Made by a program: the position numbers and the translations under genes
Source: JANPIX01 sp031425195
Lineage (GTDB): Bacteria; Pseudomonadota; Alphaproteobacteria; Rhodobacterales; Rhodobacteraceae
NCBI GenBank assembly: GCA_031425195.1
Contig: JANPIX010000004.1
Location: 1-64,000 of the forward strand
Length of the DNA: 64,000 nucleotides
Direction: 5' to 3'
Shown here: positions 1 through 8,441 of the stretch, one piece after another
Layout of the letters: each line of letters opens with the position of its first letter
Numbering within the stretch: position 1 is the stretch's first letter
Notes under the pieces: generated by a model
Seen by the model: only the letters and a program-made list of their open reading frames with translations
Databases searched by the model: none
Told to the model about the DNA's origin: nothing

Positions 1-256
1 CAGCGCCTTTGGTCAGCCAGACATAATTTGATCCGTCCGAGGGCCAGCCATAGCGCGCGCCTGCGTCTGCCGATTCGGAAAACAGGCTGATCTGACGGCC
101 TTCCACGGTCAGAACGGCGACCCCGTCTGCCCCATCCGACACATAGGTCACTGGCACCTCGACCCCTCGCTCGCAGGTGTACCGGACCGTGTTCATCGAC
201 AGTTCGGCGTGGGCGGCAAGCGGGCACAGCGCCAAGGCTGCAACCAGACGGATCAT
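1..256 (-). CDS. MliC-family lysozyme inhibitor, 3' end outside the window
   Basis: The first 85 codons of a small exported protein are visible; the stop lies beyond position 1. The N-terminus is a short signal peptide (MIRLVAALALCPLAAHAE). The mature part has the signature of membrane-bound lysozyme inhibitor of c-type lysozyme (MliC/PliC): YTCERGVEVPVTYV, a tract with GARYGWPSDGS, and VWLTKG near the cut. Family members bind lysozyme in the periplasm or at the outer membrane. No lipobox cysteine is evident at the cleavage site, so the protein is probably periplasmic. The ATG overlaps the zapA stop in an ATGA arrangement, so translation is probably coupled. The family call rests on motif memory only. 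Confidence 0.72.
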   Translation of the reverse strand, partial: MIRLVAALALCPLAAHAELSMNTVRYTCERGVEVPVTYVSDGADGVAVLTVEGRQISLFSESADAGARYGWPSDGSNYVWLTKGA

Positions 257-627
257 AGGCCAGCCCGGTCTTCAACGCGGGCCGCCAAAGCCTCGGCGCG
301 GGCGGCAATTTCGGCCAGCGTATCGGTCACATGGCCCGGGATCACCGGCACCTCGATGCGCTCGGGCGGCGGTGCCCCCCGGCTTTGTGCCTCGGCCAAT
401 TGCGCCCTCATGGCGCGCACGTCATCTTCCAGCGCTGCCGTCTTGTCGGCCAGCATCAGGCCCGCCATCAGCAGCATCTTTGGTTCCGGCAGGCGTCCCA
501 TCTGGGCGACCAGCGGCTGTGCCTCGGTATCAAGCATGGCTGCGGCGGCGCGCAGGAAGTGTTCCTCGCCGGGCTGACAGGCCACCTGAAAGGGCCTGCC
601 GCCGATGATGATTTCGAGATCAGGCAT
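253..627 (-). CDS. zapA: Cell division protein ZapA
   Basis: 124 residues. The N-terminal half has the ZapA fold signature: MPDLEIIIGGRPFQVACQPG, then a helix with EEHFLRAAAAMLD, then a long helical segment (about 45-85) for tetramerisation. ZapA binds FtsZ and stabilises Z-ring protofilament bundles at midcell. The length is near the usual 100-130 residues, with an acidic/alanine-rich C-terminal extension containing PPPERIEVPVIPG. The start overlaps the end of the upstream coiled-coil gene by 8 bases, and the stop overlaps the MliC start by 4 bases. This implies one operon reading leftward, divergent from transketolase. Confidence 0.9.
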   Translation of the reverse strand: MPDLEIIIGGRPFQVACQPGEEHFLRAAAAMLDTEAQPLVAQMGRLPEPKMLLMAGLMLADKTAALEDDVRAMRAQLAEAQSRGAPPPERIEVPVIPGHVTDTLAEIAARAEALAARVEDRAGL

Positions 628-1153
628 GTTCGGCCTCCGTGATCATTGGGGTCAGTTCGGCAATGATATCATCCATTTCCGCCATTTCTGACAGGCGGGT
701 AGAACGCAGGGCCTCCAACTCGGCCAGCATGGCCTTGTTGATCAACTGTGCTTCGGTCACGCCATTGGCCTGCGCTTGCCGCATCGCGCGCAATTGTTCA
801 CGCAGGGTGATGGCGGTTTTGCGCATCCGTTGCAGTTCCAGCCCCTGCACGTCCAATTGGCGTGTCATGCGGTCCACCTTGCTGTCTTGCTGTGACTGCA
901 CCACGCCGTCCTTGTCACGCGAGGCGCGCAGTCGGTCTTGCAACTGCGCAACGGTGGCCCTTTCAGCATCAAGTGCTGCTAGCAGACGGGCGATGTCGGC
1001 GTCGCGGGTATCAGGCACCACGTCCAAGACAGGCGCAATGGCAGCGTCGGGTGCCTCTGCAACGACAGGATTTACAGGCATCGCCTCCAACCCCCGGCCG
1101 ATGCGTTCCAGCGCTGCGGTGATGCGCCGCTCCAGCTCTGCAATCTCGGTCAT
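620..1153 (-). CDS. Coiled-coil protein upstream of zapA, ZauP-like candidate
   Basis: 177 residues, nearly all helical. An N-terminal helix (residues 1-25, MTEIAELERRITAALERIGR) precedes a Pro/Ala linker. Residues 52-175 are rich in Leu, Gln, Arg and Glu with heptad-like spacing and no signal peptide, pointing to a soluble coiled coil. It is the first gene of the zapA operon and overlaps zapA by 8 bases. In Caulobacter the coiled-coil protein ZauP is encoded with ZapA and acts with it at the Z ring, so a ZauP-like role is inferred from position and shape, not from visible homology. The ATG at 1153 follows a GGGCAGGGC stretch. Confidence 0.6.
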   Translation of the reverse strand: MTEIAELERRITAALERIGRGLEAMPVNPVVAEAPDAAIAPVLDVVPDTRDADIARLLAALDAERATVAQLQDRLRASRDKDGVVQSQQDSKVDRMTRQLDVQGLELQRMRKTAITLREQLRAMRQAQANGVTEAQLINKAMLAELEALRSTRLSEMAEMDDIIAELTPMITEAEHA

Positions 1154-1379
1154 GCCCTGCCCTTTCCACTTCGTTTGATCCTGCCCGCCGCACAGGATGC
1201 GAATCGTCTGGGCTGGCCGTCAAGATTGATCTTAGCGCAAAGTTTCGGCAAGGGCTTGGCCCTTTCGGGCCAAGGCCTTGGGCGGATTGGTAAAGCCGCG
1301 CATCCGCCCCAAGGCTGTTGAACTTGTCGCCGGGGGTGGTATGACCCCTGCGACACCAATTTTCCCGATAAACAGGAAC

Positions 1380-3407
1380 ATGGCCTTGGATATTCAGACG
1401 CTCCGCGCCCGCCACCCCGATCATTGGATGCGCGCCTGCGCCATTCGCACTCTGACGCTGGATGCCGTGGCTGCGGCCAATTCGGGCCATTCGGGGATGC
1501 CGATGGGTATGGCCGATGTTGCGACCGTGCTGTTTGAAAAACATCTGAAATTCGATCCCGCCGCCCCGCGTTGGGCGGACCGGGACCGCTTTATCCTGTC
1601 GGCGGGCCATGGCTCGATGCTGATCTATGCGCTGCTGCATCTGACCGGGTATGCAGACATGACGCTGGAGCAGATCAGGAATTTCCGGCAGTGGGGGGCG
1701 ATTACCGCCGGGCATCCCGAATACCGTCACGCGATGGGCGTGGAAACCACAACAGGGCCGTTGGGTCAGGGCATTGCGAATGCCGTGGGTTTTGCCATGG
1801 CAGAGGAATCGCTGCGCGCGCGGTGGGGGTCCAAGGTGATGGACCACTACACCTATGTGGTGGCCGGAGATGGCTGTCTGATGGAGGGCATATCGCAAGA
1901 AGCGATCGGTCTGGCGGGCAAGCAGCAATTGGGGCGGCTGATCGTCTTGTGGGACAACAATGGCATCACCATCGACGGCAAGGTTTCGATTGCCGACGTC
2001 ACCGATCAGATGGCGCGTTTTGCCGCCAGCGGGTGGGATGTGTATGAATGCGATGGCCACGATCCGGTTGCGATTGATGCAGCAATTACGGCTGCCAAGG
2101 CCAGCCCGCGGCCTGCGATGATTGCGTGCAAGACGCATATTGCATTGGGGTCATCGGCGCAGGACACGTCAAAGGGGCATGGCGCACTGACGGACAAGCA
2201 GTTGATCGCGGATACCCGCGCTGTCTATGGCTGGACGAACGGGCCTTTCGACATTCCCGCCGACGTGCGCGCCTTGTGGACTGCAATCGGTGCACGGGGC
2301 GCTTCGACGCGCAAGGCGTGGGAGGCGGGCTTTGCCACGCTGTCCACAGCAAAGCAGGCCGAGTTCCGGCGCAACTTCGCACTCGACGCGCCGGCAAAAC
2401 TGACGGCGGCGATCCGGGCGTTGAAAAAGCAGGCGGTCACCGACCTGCCCAAGATCGCCACCCGCGCGGCATCAGAGCAGGTTTTGAAGGCGGTCAATCC
2501 GGTGATGGGCGAAACCATCGGCGGTTCGGCCGATCTGACCGGTTCGAACAACACGAAAACCGCCGACCTTGGGGTGTTCACACCGGAAGATCGCAAGGGC
2601 CGTTATGTCTATTACGGCATCCGCGAACATGGCATGGCCAGCGCCATGAACGGGCTTGTTCTGCACGGCGGTGTGCGGCCTTACGGTGGCACGTTCATGT
2701 GTTTCACCGACTATGCCCGCCCTGCAATGCGGCTGTCGGCGTTGATGCAGATTCCGGTCGTCTATGTGATGACCCACGATTCCATCGGCCTTGGCGAAGA
2801 CGGGCCGACGCATCAACCTGTTGAACACCTTGCCATTTCGCGGGCCACACCGAACACATGGGTGTTCCGCCCCGCTGACCTTGTGGAAACGGCCGAGGCT
2901 TGGGAACTTGCGCTGACGACGAAAACCACGCCGTCGGTGCTTGCCCTGTCGCGGCAGAACCTGCCGGCGCTGCGGACGTCACACACCAATGCGAACCTTG
3001 TCTCCAAAGGGGCCTATGTTCTGGCCGAGGCAACCGGCAAGCGCCAGGCCATTCTGATTGCCACCGGTTCCGAAGTCGAAATCGCGATGAATGCGCGCAA
3101 GGTTCTGGAGGCGCAGGGTATCGGCACGCGCGTGGTGTCGATGCCATGCATGGAACTGTTTGCGGCGCAGGACGACGCTTACCGCCGCCGCATTCTACCA
3201 CCCGGCCCCGTGCGCGTGGGCGTCGAGGCCGGTGTGCGGGCGGCAGGTTGGGATCGCTGGCTGCTGGGCCAAGGCGGGCGCGAGGCGAAACAGGCCTTTG
3301 TCGGCATGACGGGTTTTGGCGCATCGGCCCCGGCTGACCGGCTTTACGCGGAATTCGGGATTTCTGCCGAAAATGTGGCAAGCCAGGTGACCGCCCTGAT
3401 CGGGTGA
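1380..3407 (+). CDS. tkt: Transketolase
   Basis: 675 residues, normal for bacterial transketolase. It transfers two-carbon ketol units between sugar phosphates in the pentose phosphate and Calvin pathways, using thiamine diphosphate and Mg2+. Visible motifs: GHSGMPMG (36-43), the diphosphate-binding GDG at 163-165 followed by WDNNGITIDG (191-200), and in the middle domain DSIGLGEDGPTHQPVEHL. The C-terminal domain is complete. An in-frame ATG exists at 1278, but the start at 1380 is preferred because it follows AGGAAC and matches the family N-terminus (MALDIQTLRARHPD). It is transcribed divergently from the zapA operon. Confidence 0.97.
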   Translation: MALDIQTLRARHPDHWMRACAIRTLTLDAVAAANSGHSGMPMGMADVATVLFEKHLKFDPAAPRWADRDRFILSAGHGSMLIYALLHLTGYADMTLEQIRNFRQWGAITAGHPEYRHAMGVETTTGPLGQGIANAVGFAMAEESLRARWGSKVMDHYTYVVAGDGCLMEGISQEAIGLAGKQQLGRLIVLWDNNGITIDGKVSIADVTDQMARFAASGWDVYECDGHDPVAIDAAITAAKASPRPAMIACKTHIALGSSAQDTSKGHGALTDKQLIADTRAVYGWTNGPFDIPADVRALWTAIGARGASTRKAWEAGFATLSTAKQAEFRRNFALDAPAKLTAAIRALKKQAVTDLPKIATRAASEQVLKAVNPVMGETIGGSADLTGSNNTKTADLGVFTPEDRKGRYVYYGIREHGMASAMNGLVLHGGVRPYGGTFMCFTDYARPAMRLSALMQIPVVYVMTHDSIGLGEDGPTHQPVEHLAISRATPNTWVFRPADLVETAEAWELALTTKTTPSVLALSRQNLPALRTSHTNANLVSKGAYVLAEATGKRQAILIATGSEVEIAMNARKVLEAQGIGTRVVSMPCMELFAAQDDAYRRRILPPGPVRVGVEAGVRAAGWDRWLLGQGGREAKQAFVGMTGFGASAPADRLYAEFGISAENVASQVTALIG

Positions 3408-3425
3408 TTGGGGCGCGGTCCTTCG

Positions 3426-3719
3426 TCAGTCGCGGTTCAGGTTGTCAGGATCGGGAAAGCCCGGCTCTTCGGCTTGCCTGTCGCCCAGGCTTTGAAATTC
3501 GCCTAGATTGGCGATGATCGACGCCTCTTCAAGAACGGGTGTCGCGGCATCATCAGGGTCGATTCGCCCGGCGGAGGGGTTTTCCTCGATCGCAATTTGT
3601 TCGCGGGCCTGTTCGTCAAAGCGGTTCCGGGGGCCGTCGGGTTTTCCCGCCTCTTCCCACAGCAGGCGTGCGCGATTATTGATCCGGTCTTCCCATGCGG
3701 CAAATTCTTTGCTGTCCAT
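3426..3719 (-). CDS. DUF2934-domain small protein
   Basis: 97 residues. The N-terminus MDSKEFAAWEDRINNRARLL followed by WEEAGKPDGPR matches the short DUF2934 motif, in which a helix with RA..LWEEAGRP is characteristic. The remainder is acidic and probably disordered, ending in GFPDPDNLNRD. There is no signal peptide or membrane segment. Function is unknown. I chose the ATG at 3719, after GAGG, instead of an upstream in-frame start at 3818, because the upstream extension has no family-like content and would overlap the DUF808 gene. The gene is convergent with tkt, with an 18-base gap. Confidence 0.75.
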   Translation of the reverse strand: MDSKEFAAWEDRINNRARLLWEEAGKPDGPRNRFDEQAREQIAIEENPSAGRIDPDDAATPVLEEASIIANLGEFQSLGDRQAEEPGFPDPDNLNRD

Positions 3720-3814
3720 TGTGATCCTCGATGTCGGTCGGTTGTCCGAAACCAATTCGGGGCCTTGGGTTCGGTTCCGAAACAAGGCGCAGTCGAACGC
3801 CGACCGGGGCCGCA

Positions 3815-4783
3815 TCAATGTGCGGCAGGCTTACCCGTGACACGACCCAAAAGCGGCCCGACGATGCGGGTTGCCACCGGAATAAGCACCATGCCAAGCA
3901 GCAGTCCAAGCACCCCGTCGATGGCCGCCGTGACCGCCCATTCCACAAAGCCCGCCGCCTGCGGAACCGCCTTGGCCGCAGCCTCGGCCCAATGGTGGAT
4001 CGTATCATAGACAAGGCCGAAACCAAGTTCGTCCGTCCCATGCAGAATGATCGACCCGCCGACCCAAAGCATCGCGGCCGTCCCCACGATGGACAAAAGG
4101 GCCAGAAGTTTGGGCATGCCCAGCACAAGGCCACGCCCGAATGCCCGTCCGCCCCGTGTGAGCCCGCGTGCCGCCATGAACAACCCGACATCATCCATCT
4201 TCACGATCAGCGCGACAGTGCCATAGACGCTGGCGGTGATGGCGATGCCGACGATGGCAAGAGTGACAGCCTCCATCCAGACGGTGCTTTGCGGGATGGC
4301 GGCAAGGGCAATCGTCATGATTTCGGCGGACAGGATGAAGTCGGTCTTGATCGCACCTGCCACCTTTTCCTGTTCCAGATGAACAGGATCCTGCACCTCG
4401 TAATCCTTGGCAACCTCAGCGTCGCCATGGGGGAAAAGCCAGTGAAAGACCTTTTCCGCCCCTTCAAAACACAGATAGGCCCCGCCCAGCATCAAAAGGG
4501 GCGTGATCGCCCAAGTCGCAAAGTTGGACAACAGCAGGGCCACGGGCAGAAGGATGATCAGTTTGTTCTTCAACGACCCTAGCGCGATGCGCCAGATGAT
4601 CGGCAGTTCGCGGTCGGCATCAAAGCCGGTGACATACTTCGGGGTGACAGCCGCGTCGTCGATGACGACACCGGCCGCCTTGGCACCTGCCTTTGCGGCC
4701 GCCCCGGCAATATCATCAACAGACGCGGCGGCGACCTTTGCGATTGCCGCCACGTCATCGAACAATGCCAGAAGTCCGCTCAT
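3815..4783 (-). CDS. DUF808 family membrane protein (YedI-like)
   Basis: 322 residues. The N-terminus MSGLLALFDDVAAIAKVAAA, then DDIAGAAAKAGAKAAGVVID and DDAAVTPKYVTGF, is the conserved opening of DUF808/YedI proteins. Several hydrophobic segments follow: about residues 80-115, 165-200, 230-260 and 280-312. The region between the first two pairs has the family's charged loop (VQDPVHLEQEKVAGAIKTDF). It is an inner-membrane protein of unknown function. The start at 4783 was picked from the family N-terminus; the in-frame extension to 5071 is not protein-like. It lies upstream of and is divergent from the small membrane peptide gene at 4888. Confidence 0.88.
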   Translation of the reverse strand: MSGLLALFDDVAAIAKVAAASVDDIAGAAAKAGAKAAGVVIDDAAVTPKYVTGFDADRELPIIWRIALGSLKNKLIILLPVALLLSNFATWAITPLLMLGGAYLCFEGAEKVFHWLFPHGDAEVAKDYEVQDPVHLEQEKVAGAIKTDFILSAEIMTIALAAIPQSTVWMEAVTLAIVGIAITASVYGTVALIVKMDDVGLFMAARGLTRGGRAFGRGLVLGMPKLLALLSIVGTAAMLWVGGSIILHGTDELGFGLVYDTIHHWAEAAAKAVPQAAGFVEWAVTAAIDGVLGLLLGMVLIPVATRIVGPLLGRVTGKPAAH

Positions 4784-4887
4784 CCTTGTGTCTCCCTCAT
4801 CGGTTGTTCGATCGGCCTTTCCCTTTGCGGGTTGGCCCAGTATCCTGCCGCAACATTTGGGGGTTTGCGCCGAAAGGGCAAGTAAAG

Positions 4888-5031
4888 ATGACCAACCGGC
4901 TTGCCATCGTGTTGGCAGTTCTGATTGCGGCACTGATGATCCTTGATCTGACGATGAACAACGGAGCAGTCCTTTTCTTTCTTGTGCGCAAGGTGGTTGA
5001 TCTGATCGACTATCTCGAATTCTGGCGCTAA
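4888..5031 (+). CDS. Small single-pass membrane peptide upstream of gap
   Basis: 47 residues: a short basic start (MTNRLA), a hydrophobic stretch (about 5-22), a short polar turn (TMNNGA), a second hydrophobic stretch (VLFFLVRKVVDLIDYL) and a C-terminal EFWR. It could be one long or two short membrane helices. I recall similar short peptides beside gap in other Rhodobacteraceae, but cannot confirm that here. The start ATG follows GGGCAAGTAAAG, a modest ribosome binding site. Its stop is 93 bases before the gap ATG, so the two may be co-transcribed. Function unknown. Confidence 0.65.
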   Translation: MTNRLAIVLAVLIAALMILDLTMNNGAVLFFLVRKVVDLIDYLEFWR

Positions 5032-5124
5032 AAGACCGGCGAACGCGTTGATCTTGTCGCAGAACAGGCACTGTTTACGCTAACATCACGAAAGTCGCAG
5101 CTTCATTTGAAACAGGAGGACGCC

Positions 5125-6126
5125 ATGACAGTAAAAGTGGCTATCAATGGTTTTGGTCGGATCGGTCGCAATGTGTTGCGTGCCATCATCGAGTCGGGCC
5201 GGACAGATATCGAAGTGGTCGCCATCAATGACCTTGGTCCGGTGGAAACGAACGCCCACCTCTTGCGGTTCGATTCCGTGCACGGGCGGTTTCCCGCGGC
5301 GGTTACAACCACAGCAACAACCATCGATGTTGGCCGCGGCCCGATTGAGGTGACCGCGCTGCGCAACCCGGCGGACCTGCCGTGGAAACATGTCGATATC
5401 GTATTGGAATGCACCGGCATCTTCACCGACAAGGACAAGGCGATTGTTCACCTTGAAAATGGCGCGAGCCGCGTTCTGGTGTCTTCACCCTCGGCAGGTG
5501 CGGACAAGACCATCGTTTACGGCGTCAACCATGACACGCTGACGAAGGACGATCTGATCGTTTCCAACGCGTCCTGCACCACGAACTGCCTGTCGCCTGT
5601 GGCGCAGGTCCTTCATCAGGCCATCGGTATCAAACGCGGGTTCATGACCACGATCCACAGCTATACCGGCGATCAGCCGACGCTGGACACCTATCACAAG
5701 GATCTGTACCGCGCCCGCGCCGCCGCGTTGAACATGATCCCGACGTCGACGGGTGCCGCCAAGGCCGTGGGTCTGGTGTTGCCCGAACTGAAGGGCAAAC
5801 TGGACGGTGTGGCGATCCGGGTGCCGACGCCTAACGTGTCGGTCGTTGATCTGGTGTTCGAGGCGAACCGCGCCACGACAGTGGAAGAGATTAACGAAGC
5901 GATCCGCAGTGCGGCAAATGGCCGGTTGAAGGGGATACTCGGCTTTACCGACCAACCGAATGTCAGTTCGGATTTCAACCATGACCCGCATTCGTCGATC
6001 TTCCACATGGACCAGACAAAGGTGATGGATGGCACGATGGTGCGTATTCTGACCTGGTATGACAACGAATGGGGCTTTAGCAACCGGATGTCCGACACGG
6101 CTGTGGCCATGGGCAAACTGATCTGA
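5125..6126 (+). CDS. gap: Glyceraldehyde-3-phosphate dehydrogenase
   Basis: 333 residues, the usual length. It catalyses the NAD(P)-dependent phosphorylating oxidation of glyceraldehyde 3-phosphate in glycolysis and its reverse in gluconeogenesis or the Calvin cycle. The Rossmann motif GFGRIG is at 9-14, the cofactor-specificity segment is AIND (33-36), and the catalytic Cys151 lies in SNASCTTNCLSP. The C-terminal WYDNEWGFSNRMSD is intact. AGGAGG stands a few bases before the ATG at 5125, a near-ideal ribosome binding site and the reason to prefer it over the upstream in-frame start at 5107. An intrinsic terminator follows directly. Confidence 0.98.
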   Translation: MTVKVAINGFGRIGRNVLRAIIESGRTDIEVVAINDLGPVETNAHLLRFDSVHGRFPAAVTTTATTIDVGRGPIEVTALRNPADLPWKHVDIVLECTGIFTDKDKAIVHLENGASRVLVSSPSAGADKTIVYGVNHDTLTKDDLIVSNASCTTNCLSPVAQVLHQAIGIKRGFMTTIHSYTGDQPTLDTYHKDLYRARAAALNMIPTSTGAAKAVGLVLPELKGKLDGVAIRVPTPNVSVVDLVFEANRATTVEEINEAIRSAANGRLKGILGFTDQPNVSSDFNHDPHSSIFHMDQTKVMDGTMVRILTWYDNEWGFSNRMSDTAVAMGKLI

Positions 6127-6158
6127 CAGGTTTTGCGACAGCATGAAAATGTAACAAT

Positions 6159-6182
6159 AGGGTGCCTTCGGGCACCCTTTTT
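6159..6182 (+). terminator. Intrinsic terminator of gap
   Basis: An 8-bp perfect stem (AGGGTGCC, 6159-6166, with 6171-6178) is closed by a UUCG tetraloop and followed by a run of T to 6182. It starts 32 bases after the gap stop codon. This is a textbook Rho-independent terminator on the plus strand. Confidence 0.93.
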
Positions 6183-6316
6183 CATCTGTTTTGCCTTGCA
6201 ATTGCTGCATGGCAGCATCCCGGGTTTGGCGGTTGTGACCAGGGGCCAAGCGGCACATCTTGGCGGCATGAAAGACGGTTCTGATTGGCCGCTTTCACAA
6301 CGAAAAGGGTAAGAAA

Positions 6317-6475
6317 ATGCTGATGCTGATGATCAACGACATGATTGAAGGTCTGGCCAAATATCGCCGTTACCGTCAGACCCGCGCCGCTTTGGCCGTG
6401 CTGCCGGTGGACAGCCGCCTTGATCTCGATATCTATGATATCGACGACGTGGCGCGCCGGGCGGTCTGGGGTTAG
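6317..6475 (+). CDS. DUF1127-like small protein, 52 residues
   Basis: A 52-codon gene lying between the gap terminator and coaD. The product begins MLMLMINDMIEGLAKYRRYR and continues with QTRAALAVLPVDSRLDLDIYD, then DIDDVARRAVWG. The Arg-rich helix followed by TR.AL..L....L.DI...D resembles the C-terminal part of DUF1127 proteins, short Arg-rich proteins linked in Rhodobacter to RNA turnover. AAGGGTAAG precedes the ATG. The codons look coding-like, with mostly G or C third positions. It ends 2 bases before the convergent coaD stop. The DUF1127 link is by eye and could be wrong. Confidence 0.6.
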   Translation: MLMLMINDMIEGLAKYRRYRQTRAALAVLPVDSRLDLDIYDIDDVARRAVWG

Positions 6476-6477
6476 GG

Positions 6478-6975
6478 TCAGGCCCCGGCAAATTTGGCTT
6501 CCAGTGCCGCGCGGACGGGGTCGGGCACGAACTTTGACACATCGCCCCCCAGCCGCGCGATTTCCTTGACGAGTTTCGATGCTATGGCCTGACGGCGGGC
6601 GTCTGCCATCATGAAGACGGTTTCGATGCTCGCATCCAGCGCGCGGTTCATGCCGACCATCTGAAATTCGTATTCGAAATCGGCAACGGCGCGCAGGCCA
6701 CGGATGATGATTGTGGCCCCCACGTCGCGGGCACAGTCGATCAACAGGTTTTCGAACGGGTGGACCACGATTTCGCCGCCTGTGCGGGCGATGATGGCCT
6801 GACATTCCGCCTGCACCATTGATACGCGGTCTTCCAAAGTAAACAGCGGGCCCTTGTCGCGGTTGATCGCGACCCCGATCACCAGACGATCCACAAGCGC
6901 CATCGCCCTTTGGATGATGTCGGTATGGCCCAAGGTGACCGGATCAAAAGTTCCCGGATATAGCCCGATGCGCAT
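6478..6975 (-). CDS. coaD: Phosphopantetheine adenylyltransferase
   Basis: 165 residues, the normal length. It transfers AMP from ATP to 4'-phosphopantetheine, giving dephospho-CoA, the penultimate step of coenzyme A synthesis in the cytoplasm. The nucleotidyltransferase signature PGTFDPVTLGH sits at residues 7-17. Further family motifs are RGLRAVADFEYEFQM and MADARRQAIASKLVKEIA, the latter close to the ATP-binding ISS-type loop. I chose the ATG at 6975 (MRIGLYPG); an upstream in-frame extension to 7026 is not conserved-looking. The CBS-domain gene lies upstream on the same strand, 61 bases away. Confidence 0.95.
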   Translation of the reverse strand: MRIGLYPGTFDPVTLGHTDIIQRAMALVDRLVIGVAINRDKGPLFTLEDRVSMVQAECQAIIARTGGEIVVHPFENLLIDCARDVGATIIIRGLRAVADFEYEFQMVGMNRALDASIETVFMMADARRQAIASKLVKEIARLGGDVSKFVPDPVRAALEAKFAGA

Positions 6976-7036
6976 GACAGCCCCCCTGTTTCGCGTCAGG
7001 CAACAGGATTGCAGGGCCGGATGCAAGTGGGCGCGT

Positions 7037-7471
7037 TCAGAACCCCTTGATCATGCCTTCCAGCGCGTCAAGATCGGTCGACAATTCGGCAAGCCGCGCC
7101 TTGACGACATCACCGATGGAAATCAGACCAACCATCTTTGCCCCCTCCATCACCGGCATGTGGCGAAAGCGGCCATCGGTCATTTTCTGCAACACGTCAT
7201 TGGTGCGGTCCTGACGGGCGCAGGAGACGATCTTGGCCGTCATCAGGGTTTCGACCTTGTCGGTCAGCGAGGCCGGGCCACGGCGGCCCAGTTCGCGCAC
7301 GATGTCACGTTCGGACAGGATTCCCACCACATCGTCACCGTTGCTGGAGACGATGACAGCGCCGATGCGGTGGCGGGAAAGAACCTCGACAGCACTGGCC
7401 ACCGTTGTCCCCGGCGGCACCGTGACAACTTTGAAATCACCTTTTTCGGCCAGAATTTGCTGCACGAGCAT
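7037..7471 (-). CDS. Two-CBS-domain protein
   Basis: 144 residues composed of a CBS pair. The first repeat includes VPPGTTVASAVEVLSRHRIG and GILSERDIVRELGRRG. The second includes AKIVSCARQDRTNDVLQKMT and HMPVMEGAKMVGLISIGDVV. CBS pairs bind adenosyl ligands and usually act as regulatory modules; stand-alone pairs like this one have no agreed enzyme partner. Two ATGs lie close together (7477 and 7471). A GGAGG motif is only 2 bases from the first but 8 from the second, so 7471 (MLVQQILAEKGD) is preferred. Confidence 0.88.
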   Translation of the reverse strand: MLVQQILAEKGDFKVVTVPPGTTVASAVEVLSRHRIGAVIVSSNGDDVVGILSERDIVRELGRRGPASLTDKVETLMTAKIVSCARQDRTNDVLQKMTDGRFRHMPVMEGAKMVGLISIGDVVKARLAELSTDLDALEGMIKGF

Positions 7472-7543
7472 CCGCATACCCTCCGCAATGTGACGGGCCA
7501 GGAAAGGCCCAGATCCGAAGGGTCGCGTTGCTGCGACATTCTG

Positions 7544-8431
7544 TCAAGCAATGGATTCAAGCCGTGCCACTTCGCGCCGAACCCCTTGCGTCAGGGCCGC
7601 CGCAAAACGGTTGTGGCGTTCGACACGGGCATCACCGTCATGGCGGATCAGCCAGAACGACCGCGTCAGGGAAATCACATCGGCCATCACCTTGACCACC
7701 CCAGGAGCTGCCGGCAGGGCGAAATCATGCGCCACGCCGATCCCTGCGCCCGTTCGCAGCCAGTTCAATTGAACCGATACGGAATTCGACGCGAGGCTGA
7801 CAGGCGGTGCGCCGACTTCGGTTAGGTAATCGAGTTCACTGTCAAAGATCATGTCGGGTATATAGCCGACGGTGCGGTGACCCCGCAGGTCTTCCTGCGT
7901 TTGCGGTGTGCCATGGCGCGCCAGATAATCCCGGCTCGCCGCAAGGTGAAGTTTGTAATCGGTCAGTTTCTGAACAGTCAGCCGCCCCGCCGTTGGCCGG
8001 GACACGCCAATCGCCAGATCCGCCTCGCGTTTCGACAGGTTGAAGACGCGCGGCAGGGCCACGATCTGGACTTCAAGGCCAGGATTTTCATCGCAGATGG
8101 CGGCCAGAACTTGCGGCAGCAGATAGTTTGCACAGCCGTCCGGCGCGCCGATACGGATCTGACCGCTCAGCCCGCCTGCCCCGGTCAGTGCCTCGGCGGC
8201 ACCCGCCATTGCACTTTCCACGCGTTCGGCATGGGTCAGAAGACGCGCGCCTTCATCGGTCAGGGCATAGCCTTGCGGCCCCTTGTCGAACAGACGCGCC
8301 CCTGTCGCCGCCTCCAGCCGTGCCATGCGGCGGCCCACAGTTGCAGGGTCGATTTTCAGCACGCGCCCGGCGCGGGACAGGCTTTCCTGCCGCACAACTG
8401 CCAGAAAGACGCGCAGATCATCCCAGTCCAT
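7544..8431 (-). CDS. LysR-family transcriptional regulator
   Basis: 295 residues. The N-terminal winged helix-turn-helix is clear: MDWDDLRVFLAVVRQESLSR, then AGRVLKIDPATVGRRMARLE, with the following DNA-contacting and linker helix up to about residue 85. The effector-binding domain runs from about 90 to 295. The gene is divergent from mmsA across 99 bases, the usual arrangement for a LysR activator and its target, so it probably responds to a valine, propionate or beta-alanine catabolite. This is inference from position. AAAGGTGG precedes the ATG. An in-frame upstream extension to 9130 is antisense to mmsA and discarded. Confidence 0.9.
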   Translation of the reverse strand: MDWDDLRVFLAVVRQESLSRAGRVLKIDPATVGRRMARLEAATGARLFDKGPQGYALTDEGARLLTHAERVESAMAGAAEALTGAGGLSGQIRIGAPDGCANYLLPQVLAAICDENPGLEVQIVALPRVFNLSKREADLAIGVSRPTAGRLTVQKLTDYKLHLAASRDYLARHGTPQTQEDLRGHRTVGYIPDMIFDSELDYLTEVGAPPVSLASNSVSVQLNWLRTGAGIGVAHDFALPAAPGVVKVMADVISLTRSFWLIRHDGDARVERHNRFAAALTQGVRREVARLESIA

Positions 8432-8441
8432 AGGCCACCTT

